This document shows, in pieces, positions 33,438-41,989 of a stretch of DNA of 54,456 bases. Both the position numbers and the translations under genes were made by a program. The DNA comes from Desulfovibrio desulfuricans. GTDB taxonomy: Bacteria > Desulfobacterota > Desulfovibrionia > Desulfovibrionales > Desulfovibrionaceae. The notes beneath the pieces were generated by a model. It worked only from the letters and a program-made list of their open reading frames with translations. It was not told where the DNA came from and did no database searches. The first letter of the stretch is position 1, and every line of letters starts with the position of its first letter. Location of the stretch: positions 1 through 54,456 of the forward strand of contig NZ_JANFYZ010000016.1 of NCBI RefSeq assembly GCF_024460775.1, given 5' to 3'.

Positions 33438-34607
33438 ATGAATTTGCTGAAAGTAGCGTCAGTTTGCGCCCTGTCTCTCTTTGTGGGGCAAGCGGCCATG
33501 GCCGCAGAAGCTCCGATCAAAATCGGGTTCCCCATCCCGCTTACCGGTGAAATCCCCAAGGTGGGCGAAGGTTCCAAGTATGCGGCTGAAATGCTGAAGG
33601 AAGAGATCAACGCCAAGGGCGGGCTGAAAGTGGGCGACAAGATGTACCCGCTTGAATTCATTTATGAAGACAATGAATCCAAACCCGAGTCTGCCGTTAA
33701 CGTGACCCTGAAGCTCATTGAGCGCGACAAGGTCATGGCCATCGTTGGCCCCCAGTCTTCGCGTCAGGCCGTGCCTGCGGGCGCTGTTGCCAATGACGAG
33801 CAGGTGCCCATGATCACCCCCTGGTCCACCAATCCCGACGCCACCAAGGACCGCCCCTGGGTCTTCCGCGGAGCCTTCCTTGACCCCTTCCAGGCTCCTG
33901 TGGCCGTGGACTTCACCACCAAGAAGTTCAACGCCAAAAAAGCCGCTGTTCTGTTTGAAGTATCCAACGACTATTCCAAGGGCCTTGCCGACAACTTCAA
34001 GGAAGCCTTTGAAAAGACGCACGGCAAGGGTTCTGTGGTGGCCATGGAATCGCACGGCCCCAAAGACCAGGATTTCTCTGCCCAGCTGACCAAGATCATC
34101 GCGGCAAAGCCCGATTTCATTTTTGTGCCTGAAAACTACAGCTTTGCGGCCCTTATTGTGCCTCAGGCCCGCGACCTCGGCTACAAGGGCCCCTTCATGG
34201 GTTCCGATGCCTGGGGTTCCGCCGAGCTCTTCAACCTCTGCGGCAAGGACTGTGTGGACCAGTTTTTCTCCACCCACTACACCGCCGAGGGCGCGACTGG
34301 CAAAACCAAGGAATTCATCGACAAGTACAAGGCCAAGTACGGCTATGTGCCTGACGACGTTGCCGCTCTGACCTGGGACTCCATCAACATCGTGCTTCAG
34401 GCCATCCAGAAGGCCGGCAAGATTGACCCCGACCTCAAGAAAGAACGCAAGATCATCCGCGACAACATGGCTGGCATGGCCAACTTTGACGGCATCACCG
34501 GCAGCATGAAGTTTGACGAAAACCGCGACCCCATCAAGTGTGCGGTTATTGTGCGCGTGACGGAAACCGGCGCGTTCGCCTTTGTGGAATCTGTCTGCCC
34601 CAAATAG
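33438..34607 (+). CDS. livK: Branched-chain amino-acid ABC transporter, periplasmic binding protein
   Basis: 389 residues. The signal peptide is about 1-23 (LLKVASVCALSLFVGQAAMA). The mature protein is a type I periplasmic binding fold: IKIGFPIPLTGEIPKVGEGSKYAAEM, VMAIVGPQSSRQAVPAGAVAND, TPWSTNPDATKDRPWVFRGAFLD and AKKAAVLFEVSNDYSKGLAD. It would deliver Leu, Ile, Val or a related amino acid to LivHM. GGGAGG lies before ATG 33438; the open frame extends earlier without a ribosome site. It is first of the livKHMGF operon, with a GC-rich hairpin after it that probably raises its yield over the membrane genes. The ligand is not certain, since this family also binds amides and aromatic compounds. 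Confidence 0.95.
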   Translation: MNLLKVASVCALSLFVGQAAMAAEAPIKIGFPIPLTGEIPKVGEGSKYAAEMLKEEINAKGGLKVGDKMYPLEFIYEDNESKPESAVNVTLKLIERDKVMAIVGPQSSRQAVPAGAVANDEQVPMITPWSTNPDATKDRPWVFRGAFLDPFQAPVAVDFTTKKFNAKKAAVLFEVSNDYSKGLADNFKEAFEKTHGKGSVVAMESHGPKDQDFSAQLTKIIAAKPDFIFVPENYSFAALIVPQARDLGYKGPFMGSDAWGSAELFNLCGKDCVDQFFSTHYTAEGATGKTKEFIDKYKAKYGYVPDDVAALTWDSINIVLQAIQKAGKIDPDLKKERKIIRDNMAGMANFDGITGSMKFDENRDPIKCAVIVRVTETGAFAFVESVCPK

Positions 34608-34632
34608 CAGACATCAGCAGGTAATTGGCACT

Positions 34633-34666
34633 GCCGCGCGGCCCAACCCACAGGGGGCCGCGCGGC
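34633..34666 (+). terminator. Hairpin between livK and livH
   Basis: GCCGCGCGGCCC (34633-34644) pairs with GGGCCGCGCGGC (34655-34666). No T-run follows, so it likely acts as an mRNA-stabilising or partial-termination hairpin rather than a full stop. The rest of the 356-bp gap 34608-34963 shows no gene. Confidence 0.6.
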
Positions 34667-34963
34667 GGCAAAACATCCGCTGCGGATAAAAACTGCGCCA
34701 CAGATCAGATCGATATTTTTTGCCTTTGGCTGAGTCCCGGTACGAAGAAGGAATATTTTTGCGCTTTTTGGCTTAAAAGCATGCAGAGGTAAGGCTTGCC
34801 TTGCGTTGCTGGCGTAAGCCACCCGCAAATTACCCTTGGGGCAAAAGGGTTTTCGCCTGAACGGGCGGTTCAGGGGCCGCAAACGCGCACTGCCGCTCAG
34901 AAATTGAAAAAAACAGCGCCACAGGATTCGCACACTGTAACCGTCAGCATTTTTGGGTAGCCT

Positions 34964-35878
34964 ATGGACTTTCTGCTGCAACAGACCCTCAACGCCTTGC
35001 AATGGGGCAGCTTTTACGCCCTCATCGCCCTGGGCTACACCCTGGTTTACGGGGTGCTGCGCCTCATCAACTTCGCCCACGGCGACATTTTTATGGTTGG
35101 GGCCTACATTTCCTTTTTTGTGGCCACGTATCTGGTTTCTTCCGACGGGCTTGGCCTTTCAAAGCCAATGACCCTGTGGCTGACCATTGTGCTGACCATG
35201 GGCCTCACGGCTCTGGTGGGCGTTACGCTTGAGCGCATTGCCTACCGGCCCCTGCGCCGCAAGGGCGCGCACAGGCTCTATGTGGTCATTACCGCACTGA
35301 TGTGCGGCCTTATTCTTGAAAACGGCAACCTTGCCCTGCTCGGCGCCACCAAGCGCAAGCTGCCAGAGCTTATCGACAAGGCCGTATATTCCATCGGGCC
35401 GCTGGTCATCACCAACCTGAAAGTATGGGTTATTGTGGCTGCGGTGCTGGTGTTCCTGTTCTTGCAGACCATTGTCACGCGCACCAAGGTGGGCATGGCC
35501 ATGCGTGCGGTTTCCTGGGATCGCTTTGCCCTGCCGCTCATGGGCATACCGCTCGACAGCGTCATTGTGGTCACCTTTGTGCTTGGCTCGGGTATTGCCG
35601 GGCTTGGCGGCATGCTGTTTGCCATGTGCTACCCCAACCTTGAGCCATACATGGGCGCCATGATCGGCTGGAAGGCCTTTATCGCGGCGGTTGTGGGCGG
35701 CATTGGCGACATACGCGGCGCATTTGTGGGCGGCTTTATGCTGGCATTTGTAGAAATCATGGTGGTGGCCTTTTTGCCGTCCACCTACATGGATCTGTTT
35801 TCCTTCACCATCCTGCTGCTCATCCTGTGGGTGCGGCCCACGGGCATTTTCGGCATGCCGCAAACGACCAAAATCTAG
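34964..35878 (+). CDS. livH: Branched-chain amino-acid ABC transporter permease LivH
   Basis: 304 residues with about eight membrane helices. It has the LivH signature: LQWGSFYALIALGYTLVYGVLRLINFAHGDIFMVGAY at the N-terminus, and GIAGLGGMLFAMCYPNLEPYMGAMIGWKAFIAAVVGGIGDIRGAFVGG, containing the EAA-like coupling loop to the ATPases. It forms the pore with LivM. The ribosome site is weak (GGGTAG). It lies second in the operon, 13 bp before livM. Confidence 0.95.
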   Translation: MDFLLQQTLNALQWGSFYALIALGYTLVYGVLRLINFAHGDIFMVGAYISFFVATYLVSSDGLGLSKPMTLWLTIVLTMGLTALVGVTLERIAYRPLRRKGAHRLYVVITALMCGLILENGNLALLGATKRKLPELIDKAVYSIGPLVITNLKVWVIVAAVLVFLFLQTIVTRTKVGMAMRAVSWDRFALPLMGIPLDSVIVVTFVLGSGIAGLGGMLFAMCYPNLEPYMGAMIGWKAFIAAVVGGIGDIRGAFVGGFMLAFVEIMVVAFLPSTYMDLFSFTILLLILWVRPTGIFGMPQTTKI

Positions 35879-35891
35879 CCGGAGTGTCTGA

Positions 35892-37055
35892 ATGCTGCCT
35901 CTTTTTGTACAAACGGTTCTCGCGATTCTGGGCGTGCTCTGCTTCGGCTATGCCATCAAACGGGTTGTCAAACAGAAGAAGATAGACTGTCTTCTGTTCC
36001 TGATCGGCGGGCTGGTGCTTGTTTTTGCCGAATACTTTTCGTGGATTGACGGCTACTGGCTCTCAGTCATCAAGTTCATGGGCCTTAACGTTATTTTTGC
36101 CACCAGCCTGAACCTTGTGAACGGCTACATGGGCGAATTTTCCTGTGGTCACGCGGGCTTTATGTGCGTGGGGGCCTATGTGGGCGGGCTTATTTCCATC
36201 ATTCTGTTCACCAAGAACAAGATGCTGGGCGCTCCCCTGCTGCCGCCCGAGCTTGCGCCCCTGCTCTTTCCCCTGGTGCTTGCCGCAGCGGGCGGCGTGG
36301 CGGCCCTCTTTGGCCTGCTGGTGGCCCTGCCCTCGTTCAAAACCCGCGACGACTATCTGGCAATCATCACCATTGCCGCCAACTACATCATCATTTCGCT
36401 TATCATCAATATCGATTTTGTGGGCGGCCCTCGCGGCCTTACGGGCATGCGCGGCGTGGTGCGCGCCATGGAGAGCGTGGCCGACATACCCTGGATGATG
36501 ATCTGGATGCTGCTTGGCGTGATGATCACCACCATGATGTTGTACCGTCTGGTAAACAGCACCCTGGGCAAGGGCATACCTGCGGTGTGCCAGAACGAAG
36601 TTGCCGCAGAGATCATGAGCGTCAACACCAAGAAGGTGAAGCTCGTGGCCTTTATGGTTTCAGCGGGCATTGCCGGTGTGGCGGGCGCGCTTTACGCGCA
36701 CATGTTCAGCTCCATTTACGCCAACAGCTTTGGCATCATGAAGTCCACCGAGGCCATGGTCATGGTGTATCTGGGCGGCATGGGTTCGCTTTCCGGCTCG
36801 GTGCTGGCAGCAGTGATGTTTACCCTGCTGATCGAGCTTTTGCGCTTCGCCCTGCCTGCCATGAGCGATTTGGCCCACATGCTGCCCTTTGTGCCCAATT
36901 CGTTCAACATCAGCCAGGAATGGAAGTGGGTCATCATCCCGCTGATTCTCATTCTGCTTATGCAGTTCAGGCCCGAGGGCCTCTTGGGCAACAGGGAGCT
37001 GACCGATGTGTTCCCCAAACTGAAACGGCTGGTAAGCTTCGGCAAGCGCGACTAA
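35892..37055 (+). CDS. livM: Branched-chain amino-acid ABC transporter permease LivM
   Basis: 387 residues, about ten membrane helices. The LivM signature GLNVIFATSLNLVNGYMGEFSCGHAGFMCVGAYVGG is followed by KTRDDYLAIITIAANYI and GIAGVAGALYAHMFSSIYANSFGIMKSTEAMVMVYLGGMGSLSG. GGAG precedes the ATG. It pairs with LivH in the membrane. An extra two or three N-terminal helices precede the core, as is common in LivM. Confidence 0.95.
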   Translation: MLPLFVQTVLAILGVLCFGYAIKRVVKQKKIDCLLFLIGGLVLVFAEYFSWIDGYWLSVIKFMGLNVIFATSLNLVNGYMGEFSCGHAGFMCVGAYVGGLISIILFTKNKMLGAPLLPPELAPLLFPLVLAAAGGVAALFGLLVALPSFKTRDDYLAIITIAANYIIISLIINIDFVGGPRGLTGMRGVVRAMESVADIPWMMIWMLLGVMITTMMLYRLVNSTLGKGIPAVCQNEVAAEIMSVNTKKVKLVAFMVSAGIAGVAGALYAHMFSSIYANSFGIMKSTEAMVMVYLGGMGSLSGSVLAAVMFTLLIELLRFALPAMSDLAHMLPFVPNSFNISQEWKWVIIPLILILLMQFRPEGLLGNRELTDVFPKLKRLVSFGKRD

Positions 37056-37133
37056 AGCAATTGCCGGCCCCAGGGCGGCGCGTCCTGAAAGCGCCATTGA
37101 TGCAGATACAACCAGAACGAGTGGGGGCTGACC

Positions 37134-37904
37134 TTGGCACTGCTTGAAATGAAAGAAGTCACGCAACGCTTCGGCGGGCTGATTGCGTTAACGGATTTTT
37201 CCATCGCCGTGGAAGACCACTCCCTTGTGGGCCTCATCGGCCCCAACGGCGCGGGCAAGACAACGGTATTCAACCTGGCCTCGGGCTTTTATCATGCCAC
37301 CGAAGGGCAGATTGTCTTTAACGGCCATACATACGATACCCGCCTTGAGCCACATCAGGTTACGGCCATGGGCATGGCCCGCACCTTTCAGAACATCCGC
37401 CTGTGGAACGACATGACGGTGCTCGACAATATCTGCGTGTCGCAATACCACAGGCTGGGATACGGGCTGCTTGACGCGTGGCTCTGCAATGAGCGCTACA
37501 GCCGTGAAGAAAAACGCGTGCGGCAAAAGGCCTCAAAGATTCTTGAAATCATGGAACTGGCCGATGTGGCCAATGAATTTCCCAAAAACCTGCCCTACGG
37601 CCTGCAACGCCGTGTGGAGCTGGCCCGTGCCCTTTCCACAGACCCCAAGCTGCTGCTGCTTGATGAACCCGCCGCTGGCCTGAACTCCTCGGACGTGGAC
37701 GGCCTCATCAAGCACATCCGCTGGATATTTGACGAATTCAAAATCGCCATCTGGATGATCGAGCACCAGATGAAGGTTGTCATGTCGCTGTGTCAGCACA
37801 TTACCGTGGTGGAATTCGGCAAGACCATTGCCAAGGGCACGCCGCAGGAAATTCAGTCCAACCCCGATGTCATCAAGGCCTACTTGGGCGACGAGAACGT
37901 GTGA
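37134..37904 (+). CDS. livG: Branched-chain amino-acid ABC transporter ATPase LivG (TTG start)
   Basis: 256 residues. Walker A GPNGAGKT, Q-loop FQNIRL, signature YGLQRRVELARAL and Walker B LLLLDEPAAGLN with the H-loop IEHQMKVVM are all present. The FQNIRLWNDMTVLDN insert is typical of LivG. The start is TTG 37134, because GTGGGGG lies six bases upstream and MALLEM matches the family N-terminus. The first ATG (37149) would remove five residues and lack a ribosome site. It overlaps livF by one base. Confidence 0.95.
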   Translation: MALLEMKEVTQRFGGLIALTDFSIAVEDHSLVGLIGPNGAGKTTVFNLASGFYHATEGQIVFNGHTYDTRLEPHQVTAMGMARTFQNIRLWNDMTVLDNICVSQYHRLGYGLLDAWLCNERYSREEKRVRQKASKILEIMELADVANEFPKNLPYGLQRRVELARALSTDPKLLLLDEPAAGLNSSDVDGLIKHIRWIFDEFKIAIWMIEHQMKVVMSLCQHITVVEFGKTIAKGTPQEIQSNPDVIKAYLGDENV

Positions 37905-38626
37905 TGCTACTGGAAGTTGAAAATCTCTACGCCGGCTATGGCAAGATTGAAGCCCTTCACGGCATTTCATTTCACGTGAACAAGGGCGAAATAGTCACCC
38001 TCATCGGGGCCAACGGCGCTGGCAAGTCCACCACGCTCAAGGCAGTCATGCGCCTCACGCCGCCGGAATCGCCCACGGTCATCAGTGGCGACATCCGCTT
38101 TAACGGCGAATCCATCCTGAAGACAGAGCCGCACCATGTGGTGGCCCGCCTCAAGATGGATCTTGTGCCCGAGGGACGCCACATTTTCGGCAACCTTACG
38201 GTGAACGAAAACCTCAAGCTGGCTACCTGGACACGCAAGGACAACAATATCCAGCGGGATGTGGACAAGGTTTTTGAACTTTTTCCGCGCCTTAAAGAAC
38301 GCATGCACCAGCGCAGCGACACACTCTCTGGCGGCGAACAGCAAATGCTGGCCGTGGGCCGCGCGCTCATGACCAACTGCTCGGTATTGCTGCTGGACGA
38401 ACCCTCCATGGGGCTTTCGCCCCTGCTCATGTACGACATGTTCCGTACCTTCAAGCAACTCAACAGCGAGGGTCTGACCGTTGTGGTTGTGGAGCAGAAC
38501 GCCCGTTTGGCGCTCCAGGTGGCGGATCGCGGCTACGTGCTCGACACAGGCAGCATTGTGGCAGAAGGTTCCGCCGCCCATCTGGCAGACACGCCGGAAA
38601 TCAAGGCAGCCTATCTGGGCGCATAA
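37904..38626 (+). CDS. livF: Branched-chain amino-acid ABC transporter ATPase LivF
   Basis: 240 residues. The start overlaps the livG stop as TGATG (37902-37906), a clear translational coupling. Walker A is GANGAGKST. The family motif DLVPEGRHIFGNLTVNENL is followed by the signature LSGGEQQMLAVGRAL, Walker B VLLLDEPSMGLSP and H-loop VEQNARLAL. It works with LivG to power import. It is last gene of the operon before a strong terminator. Confidence 0.96.
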   Translation: MLLEVENLYAGYGKIEALHGISFHVNKGEIVTLIGANGAGKSTTLKAVMRLTPPESPTVISGDIRFNGESILKTEPHHVVARLKMDLVPEGRHIFGNLTVNENLKLATWTRKDNNIQRDVDKVFELFPRLKERMHQRSDTLSGGEQQMLAVGRALMTNCSVLLLDEPSMGLSPLLMYDMFRTFKQLNSEGLTVVVVEQNARLALQVADRGYVLDTGSIVAEGSAAHLADTPEIKAAYLGA

Positions 38627-38655
38627 GCCTGCTCTGGCGTAACTATCAGCAATGA

Positions 38656-38692
38656 CAAAGCCCCCGTTTTTCAACGGGGGCTTTGTGTTTTA
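38656..38692 (+). terminator. Terminator of the liv operon
   Basis: CAAAGCCCCCGTT (38656-38668) pairs with AACGGGGGCTTTG (38673-38685), then TGTTTTA. Confidence 0.88.
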
Positions 38693-38710
38693 CCGTAGGC
38701 AGTACGGAAG

Positions 38711-39376
38711 CTATCTGGCAGCAGCGGCAACCATTGCCGCGCCTATGCGGCGGGCCTGTTCCAGGTCTTGCGGAAAATGCGCATCGCGATAAGCGGCTTT
38801 TTCCGGCTCGGAGAACCGTTCGCATTTGTACTTGCTATAGTCGTCAAACTGGTAGGTATTGTGCACATGCTGCACCTGCGGTTCGCCAAAAAGGCGACCC
38901 ACAAAGGTTTCCATGCCCTTGAGGTTCTGAAGGTAACCGTATTGCTCCATTTCTTCGCTGCTCACGTTCATGGGGTAGATAAAGGCCGTGGGCATGCGCT
39001 TGGGAGCAAGCGAACTGTAGTCTTTGTCATACACAAAAAAGGGAAACATCAGGCGTTCCAGAAAGCTGCGCATCATGCCCGTGACATTGCCAAAATAGAT
39101 GGGGCTGCCAAAGATAAGCCCGTCCGCCTGCGAGAGCTTTTCCAGCACCGGGGCCAGATCATCCTTGACTGCGCAATGCCCATAGCTCTTGCCGCCCACC
39201 CTTTTGCACGAAAAACAGCTCACGCAACCCTTGTAGTTGAGACCATACAGGTGAATCATCTCGGTTTCGACTGTTTCGCTACAGGGTGCGGCGGCAGCAC
39301 CGTCCAGAGCAGACTGAAGCAGCTTGGCGGTATTGAACTTTTTTCTCGGGCCACCGTTTATGGCGTAAATTTTCAT
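38711..39376 (-). CDS. Flavodoxin-fold FMN reductase with cysteine cluster motif
   Basis: 221 residues. The flavodoxin-like N-terminus MKIYAINGGPRKKFNTAKLLQSAL is an FMN phosphate loop. YKGCVSCFSCKRVGGKSYGHC gives CxxCxxC plus a later Cys, as in iron-sulfur flavoproteins. DGLIFGSPIYFGNVTGMMRSFLERL is the second FMN-binding block of the NADPH-dependent FMN reductase family. AGGAGG precedes the ATG. It is divergent from an HxlR regulator gene with 119 bp between, a common arrangement for redox-responsive control. The protein could reduce quinones, electrophiles or a metal; the spacing of the fourth Cys is longer than in classic Isf, so a bound Fe-S cluster is not certain. Confidence 0.85.
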   Translation of the reverse strand: MKIYAINGGPRKKFNTAKLLQSALDGAAAAPCSETVETEMIHLYGLNYKGCVSCFSCKRVGGKSYGHCAVKDDLAPVLEKLSQADGLIFGSPIYFGNVTGMMRSFLERLMFPFFVYDKDYSSLAPKRMPTAFIYPMNVSSEEMEQYGYLQNLKGMETFVGRLFGEPQVQHVHNTYQFDDYSKYKCERFSEPEKAAYRDAHFPQDLEQARRIGAAMVAAAAR

Positions 39377-39495
39377 TATATCCTCCTGTGGGAATTAGTT
39401 GATGGCAAGGAACTTCTTGACCACCATGTATACCTGCTCTAAAACTATTTTCGCAAGTACGCATTTTTTTCTTCCCTACTTTTAGCGAGCATACC

Positions 39496-39957
39496 ATGGC
39501 AAAATCTCCTTCACGCGCCGCCAGCGGCCTGTATGATGACAAAACTGAATGCCCCATCCTGCACGTTTTCAAGTGCATTGGCGGCAAGTGGAAGCTGCCC
39601 GTTCTGTGGCACCTGGCCGAAAAAGACACCATGCGCTACAACGAACTGAAACGCAGCGTGCGGGGCGTCACCAACATGATGCTCACCAAATGCCTGCGCG
39701 AGCTGGAAGATTTTGGCCTTGTCCACCGCAGGCAGTACAACGAAATTCCGCCAAAGGTTGAATATTCGCTCACAGAGCGCGGCAAAACACTACTCCCGGC
39801 GCTGGAGGCGCTGTACACCTGGGGCCGGGAGCATCTGGATTTTGAAAAAAATGCGAAAAAACTAGAAGCAGAAGATTGCGGCTGTCAGCCCCGCGCCTGC
39901 CCGGATAGTTTGGTGGACGGTTCGGCGGATACTTCCAAGGGCGGTTCGGCGGCCTGA
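39496..39957 (+). CDS. HxlR-family regulator
   Basis: 153 residues. The HxlR core is TECPILHVFKCIGGKWKLPVLWHLAEKDTMRYNELKRSVRGVTNMMLTKCLRELEDFGLVHRRQYNEIPPKVEYSLTERG, with the Cys just before the first helix that acts as redox sensor in several members. The winged HTH binds palindromic sites as a dimer. A Cys-containing C-terminal tail (EDCGCQPRACPDS) goes beyond the usual family end and adds three cysteines. It is divergent from the flavoprotein gene, its likely target. The last 73 bp overlap antisense with the DMT exporter gene. Confidence 0.9.
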   Translation: MAKSPSRAASGLYDDKTECPILHVFKCIGGKWKLPVLWHLAEKDTMRYNELKRSVRGVTNMMLTKCLRELEDFGLVHRRQYNEIPPKVEYSLTERGKTLLPALEALYTWGREHLDFEKNAKKLEAEDCGCQPRACPDSLVDGSADTSKGGSAA

Positions 39958-40877
39958 GCGCATCCGGCCCCGCTACGGAAGTTTTCCACAACAATGCCGG
40001 TGATTATAAGCGCGCCGCCGAGCAGGGTCGCCAGTGTCATCTGTTCACCCAGCAGGGCCGCGCCAAACAGCACCGCCGCCAGGGGATTGAGCGCAATAAA
40101 TACGCCAGCGCGCGCTACGCCAATTTTCTGGATGCCGTCATAATACCAGATATAGGCCACGGCGGAGCCAACTATGCCCAGATAGAGCAGGCTGAGCATT
40201 TCGCCGCTGCTGAACCGCGCCACGGCGGCAAAATCTAGCGCGCCCGTGCAGGCGGTATAGACCGCCAGCATGAGGGTTCCGGCATAGATGGAATACGTAA
40301 CCGTGTGCAACGGCCCAAGCTGCCGCACCACAGATTTGCAAAACACGCTGTAGGCGCTCCAGCTCAGCACGCAGCCGCCTATAAGCGCCTCGCCCAGCCA
40401 GCCGCTGCCGCCAGCCCCTGCCCGCTGGGGATCGCCGCCTCCGACCACCAGGGCCACACCGCCGAAACACAGGGCAATGCCAAGCATTTTCAGAGCGCTC
40501 ACGCGTTCACGGTAAAAAAGGTAGGCGATAAGGGCCATGACCGCCGGGTTCAGCGCCACAATCAGCGCCGCGCGCGAGGCGCTGATGTGCTGCAAGCCGC
40601 TGAAAAAGAAAAAGCTGTAAGAAAAGATGCCGCAAAACCCCAGCAGGCTCACCACCAGAGCCTGCCCCACCGTCACACGGCGAAAGCCCTTGCCGGAAAC
40701 CACAAGAAACAGACTCAGCGCCGCCGAGGCCAGCAAAAACCGCAAGCTCGCCGAAAACATGGGCGCAACGCCAGCCAGGCTTCTGCCCGCAATGAAGGTT
40801 CCCCCCCAGGCCACGGCCACAAGTGCCAACCGGACGTACACGGCGGCGTCCCCAGCGCGTTCTTTTGCAACACTCAT
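39885..40877 (-). CDS. DMT-superfamily (EamA) exporter
   Basis: 330 residues with ten membrane helices in two EamA repeats: YVRLALVAVAWGGTFIAGRSLAGVAPMFSASLRFLLA (first) and LGEALIGGCVLSWSAYSVFCKSVVRQLGPLHTVTYSI (second). LNPAVMALIAYLFYRERVSALKMLGIALCFGGVALVV is the typical pre-boundary loop. Family members export metabolites or amino acids. The start is ATG 40877 with GGGA upstream; the open frame to 40979 has no ribosome site. It is divergent from a LysR gene. The C-terminal tail, rich in Ser/Glu, overlaps the HxlR gene tail-to-tail. Confidence 0.9.
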   Translation of the reverse strand: MSVAKERAGDAAVYVRLALVAVAWGGTFIAGRSLAGVAPMFSASLRFLLASAALSLFLVVSGKGFRRVTVGQALVVSLLGFCGIFSYSFFFFSGLQHISASRAALIVALNPAVMALIAYLFYRERVSALKMLGIALCFGGVALVVGGGDPQRAGAGGSGWLGEALIGGCVLSWSAYSVFCKSVVRQLGPLHTVTYSIYAGTLMLAVYTACTGALDFAAVARFSSGEMLSLLYLGIVGSAVAYIWYYDGIQKIGVARAGVFIALNPLAAVLFGAALLGEQMTLATLLGGALIITGIVVENFRSGAGCAQAAEPPLEVSAEPSTKLSGQARG

Positions 40878-40989
40878 TTCAATCCCTGACTTTACTGAAA
40901 TTCTGCGGCCAAAGGCATTGCACAGGCCGCACCCATTGCACCCGCTAGCTGAAGCGCATACATTTACGTACATGTTCATTCATAGAGAA

Positions 40990-41005
40990 ATGAGCAATAA
41001 CTCAT
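40990..41005. promoter_or_regulatory. Dyad ATGAG-N6-CTCAT before the LysR gene
   Basis: The dyad lies 10 bp before the LysR start and within the 137-bp divergent gap to the DMT gene. It is a candidate autoregulatory site. Confidence 0.3.
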
Positions 41006-41014
41006 GGAATCGCA

Positions 41015-41917
41015 ATGACGCTGACCCAGCTTGAAATATTCTCCACCGTGGCCGCGCGCCGTGGCTTCACTGCCGCAGCCCTGCAACTGGGGATTTCGCA
41101 ATCGGGCGTATCCCACGCCATTGAAGCGCTTGAGCAGGAATTTGGCGTGGCCCTGCTGCGGCGCGGCAAGAATCTGGAGCTTACAGATGTGGGCGCTCGC
41201 CTGTTGCGGCAGGCGCAGGCCATGCTTGGGCTGGCGGAATCCATGCGGCAGGAGGCCTCGGACGCGCACGGCATGAAGCGCGGCACGTTGCGCATTGGCT
41301 CCTTTGGCCCTACGGCCTCGCTGCGCCTGCTGCCCCCGGTGCTTGAAAAATACCGCGCGGTATACCCCGGCATTGAAGTCCACGTGGATGAAGGCCCGGA
41401 CGGCGAGGTGGCCCAATGGCTCACAGACCACCGTGTGGACATTGGTTTTGTGACCTTGCCGGATGAACGGTTTGACACCTTTCCCCTCATGGAAGACCAG
41501 CTGGTGGCCCTGCTGCCTCTGGCGCACCCGCTGACGAAGAAAAACGCCGTCACCCTGGAGGAACTTTGCGCCAGCCCCTTTGCCATGACCAGAGCCGGAT
41601 CTGAAGACATTATCGGTGGCCTGTTCCGCGCGTTGCGACTGCAACCCAATATACGTTGGCGCTCGTTGCAGCTTGTGAGCACCATTGCCGCCGTGGCTCG
41701 GGGCGAGGCCGTGAGCATTGTGGCAGAATCCGCCCTGCCGCCAGATAAAGCACAGGGCTACGTCAAAAAGCCCCTCCGTCCTGCGGCCCGGCGGCAGGTA
41801 GCCCTGGCAACGCCGGACGCTCGCCGCATGTCGCCCGCAGCGCGGGAGTTCATCCGCATGGCGCAGGAGGTTTTTCCGCATCCCGCGCAATCAACCGCAA
41901 GGCCGGCAAAACGATAA
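41015..41917 (+). CDS. LysR-family regulator
   Basis: 300 residues. The winged HTH is MTLTQLEIFSTVAARRGFTAAALQLGISQSGVSHAIEALEQEFGVALLRR. The effector domain follows from about 88 (GTLRIGSFGPTASLRLLPPVLEKYRAVYPGIEVHVDEG), with WLTDHRVDIGFVTLPDE and LVALLPLAHPL. It is divergent from the DMT exporter, the likely target. The effector is unknown. Confidence 0.92.
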   Translation: MTLTQLEIFSTVAARRGFTAAALQLGISQSGVSHAIEALEQEFGVALLRRGKNLELTDVGARLLRQAQAMLGLAESMRQEASDAHGMKRGTLRIGSFGPTASLRLLPPVLEKYRAVYPGIEVHVDEGPDGEVAQWLTDHRVDIGFVTLPDERFDTFPLMEDQLVALLPLAHPLTKKNAVTLEELCASPFAMTRAGSEDIIGGLFRALRLQPNIRWRSLQLVSTIAAVARGEAVSIVAESALPPDKAQGYVKKPLRPAARRQVALATPDARRMSPAAREFIRMAQEVFPHPAQSTARPAKR

Positions 41918-41989
41918 AATTGCCTGTTCTCCGGCAAACGGTATAGACTGCATCAAACGCACGGCTTCGCACAACAGAGGGGGTTCACC

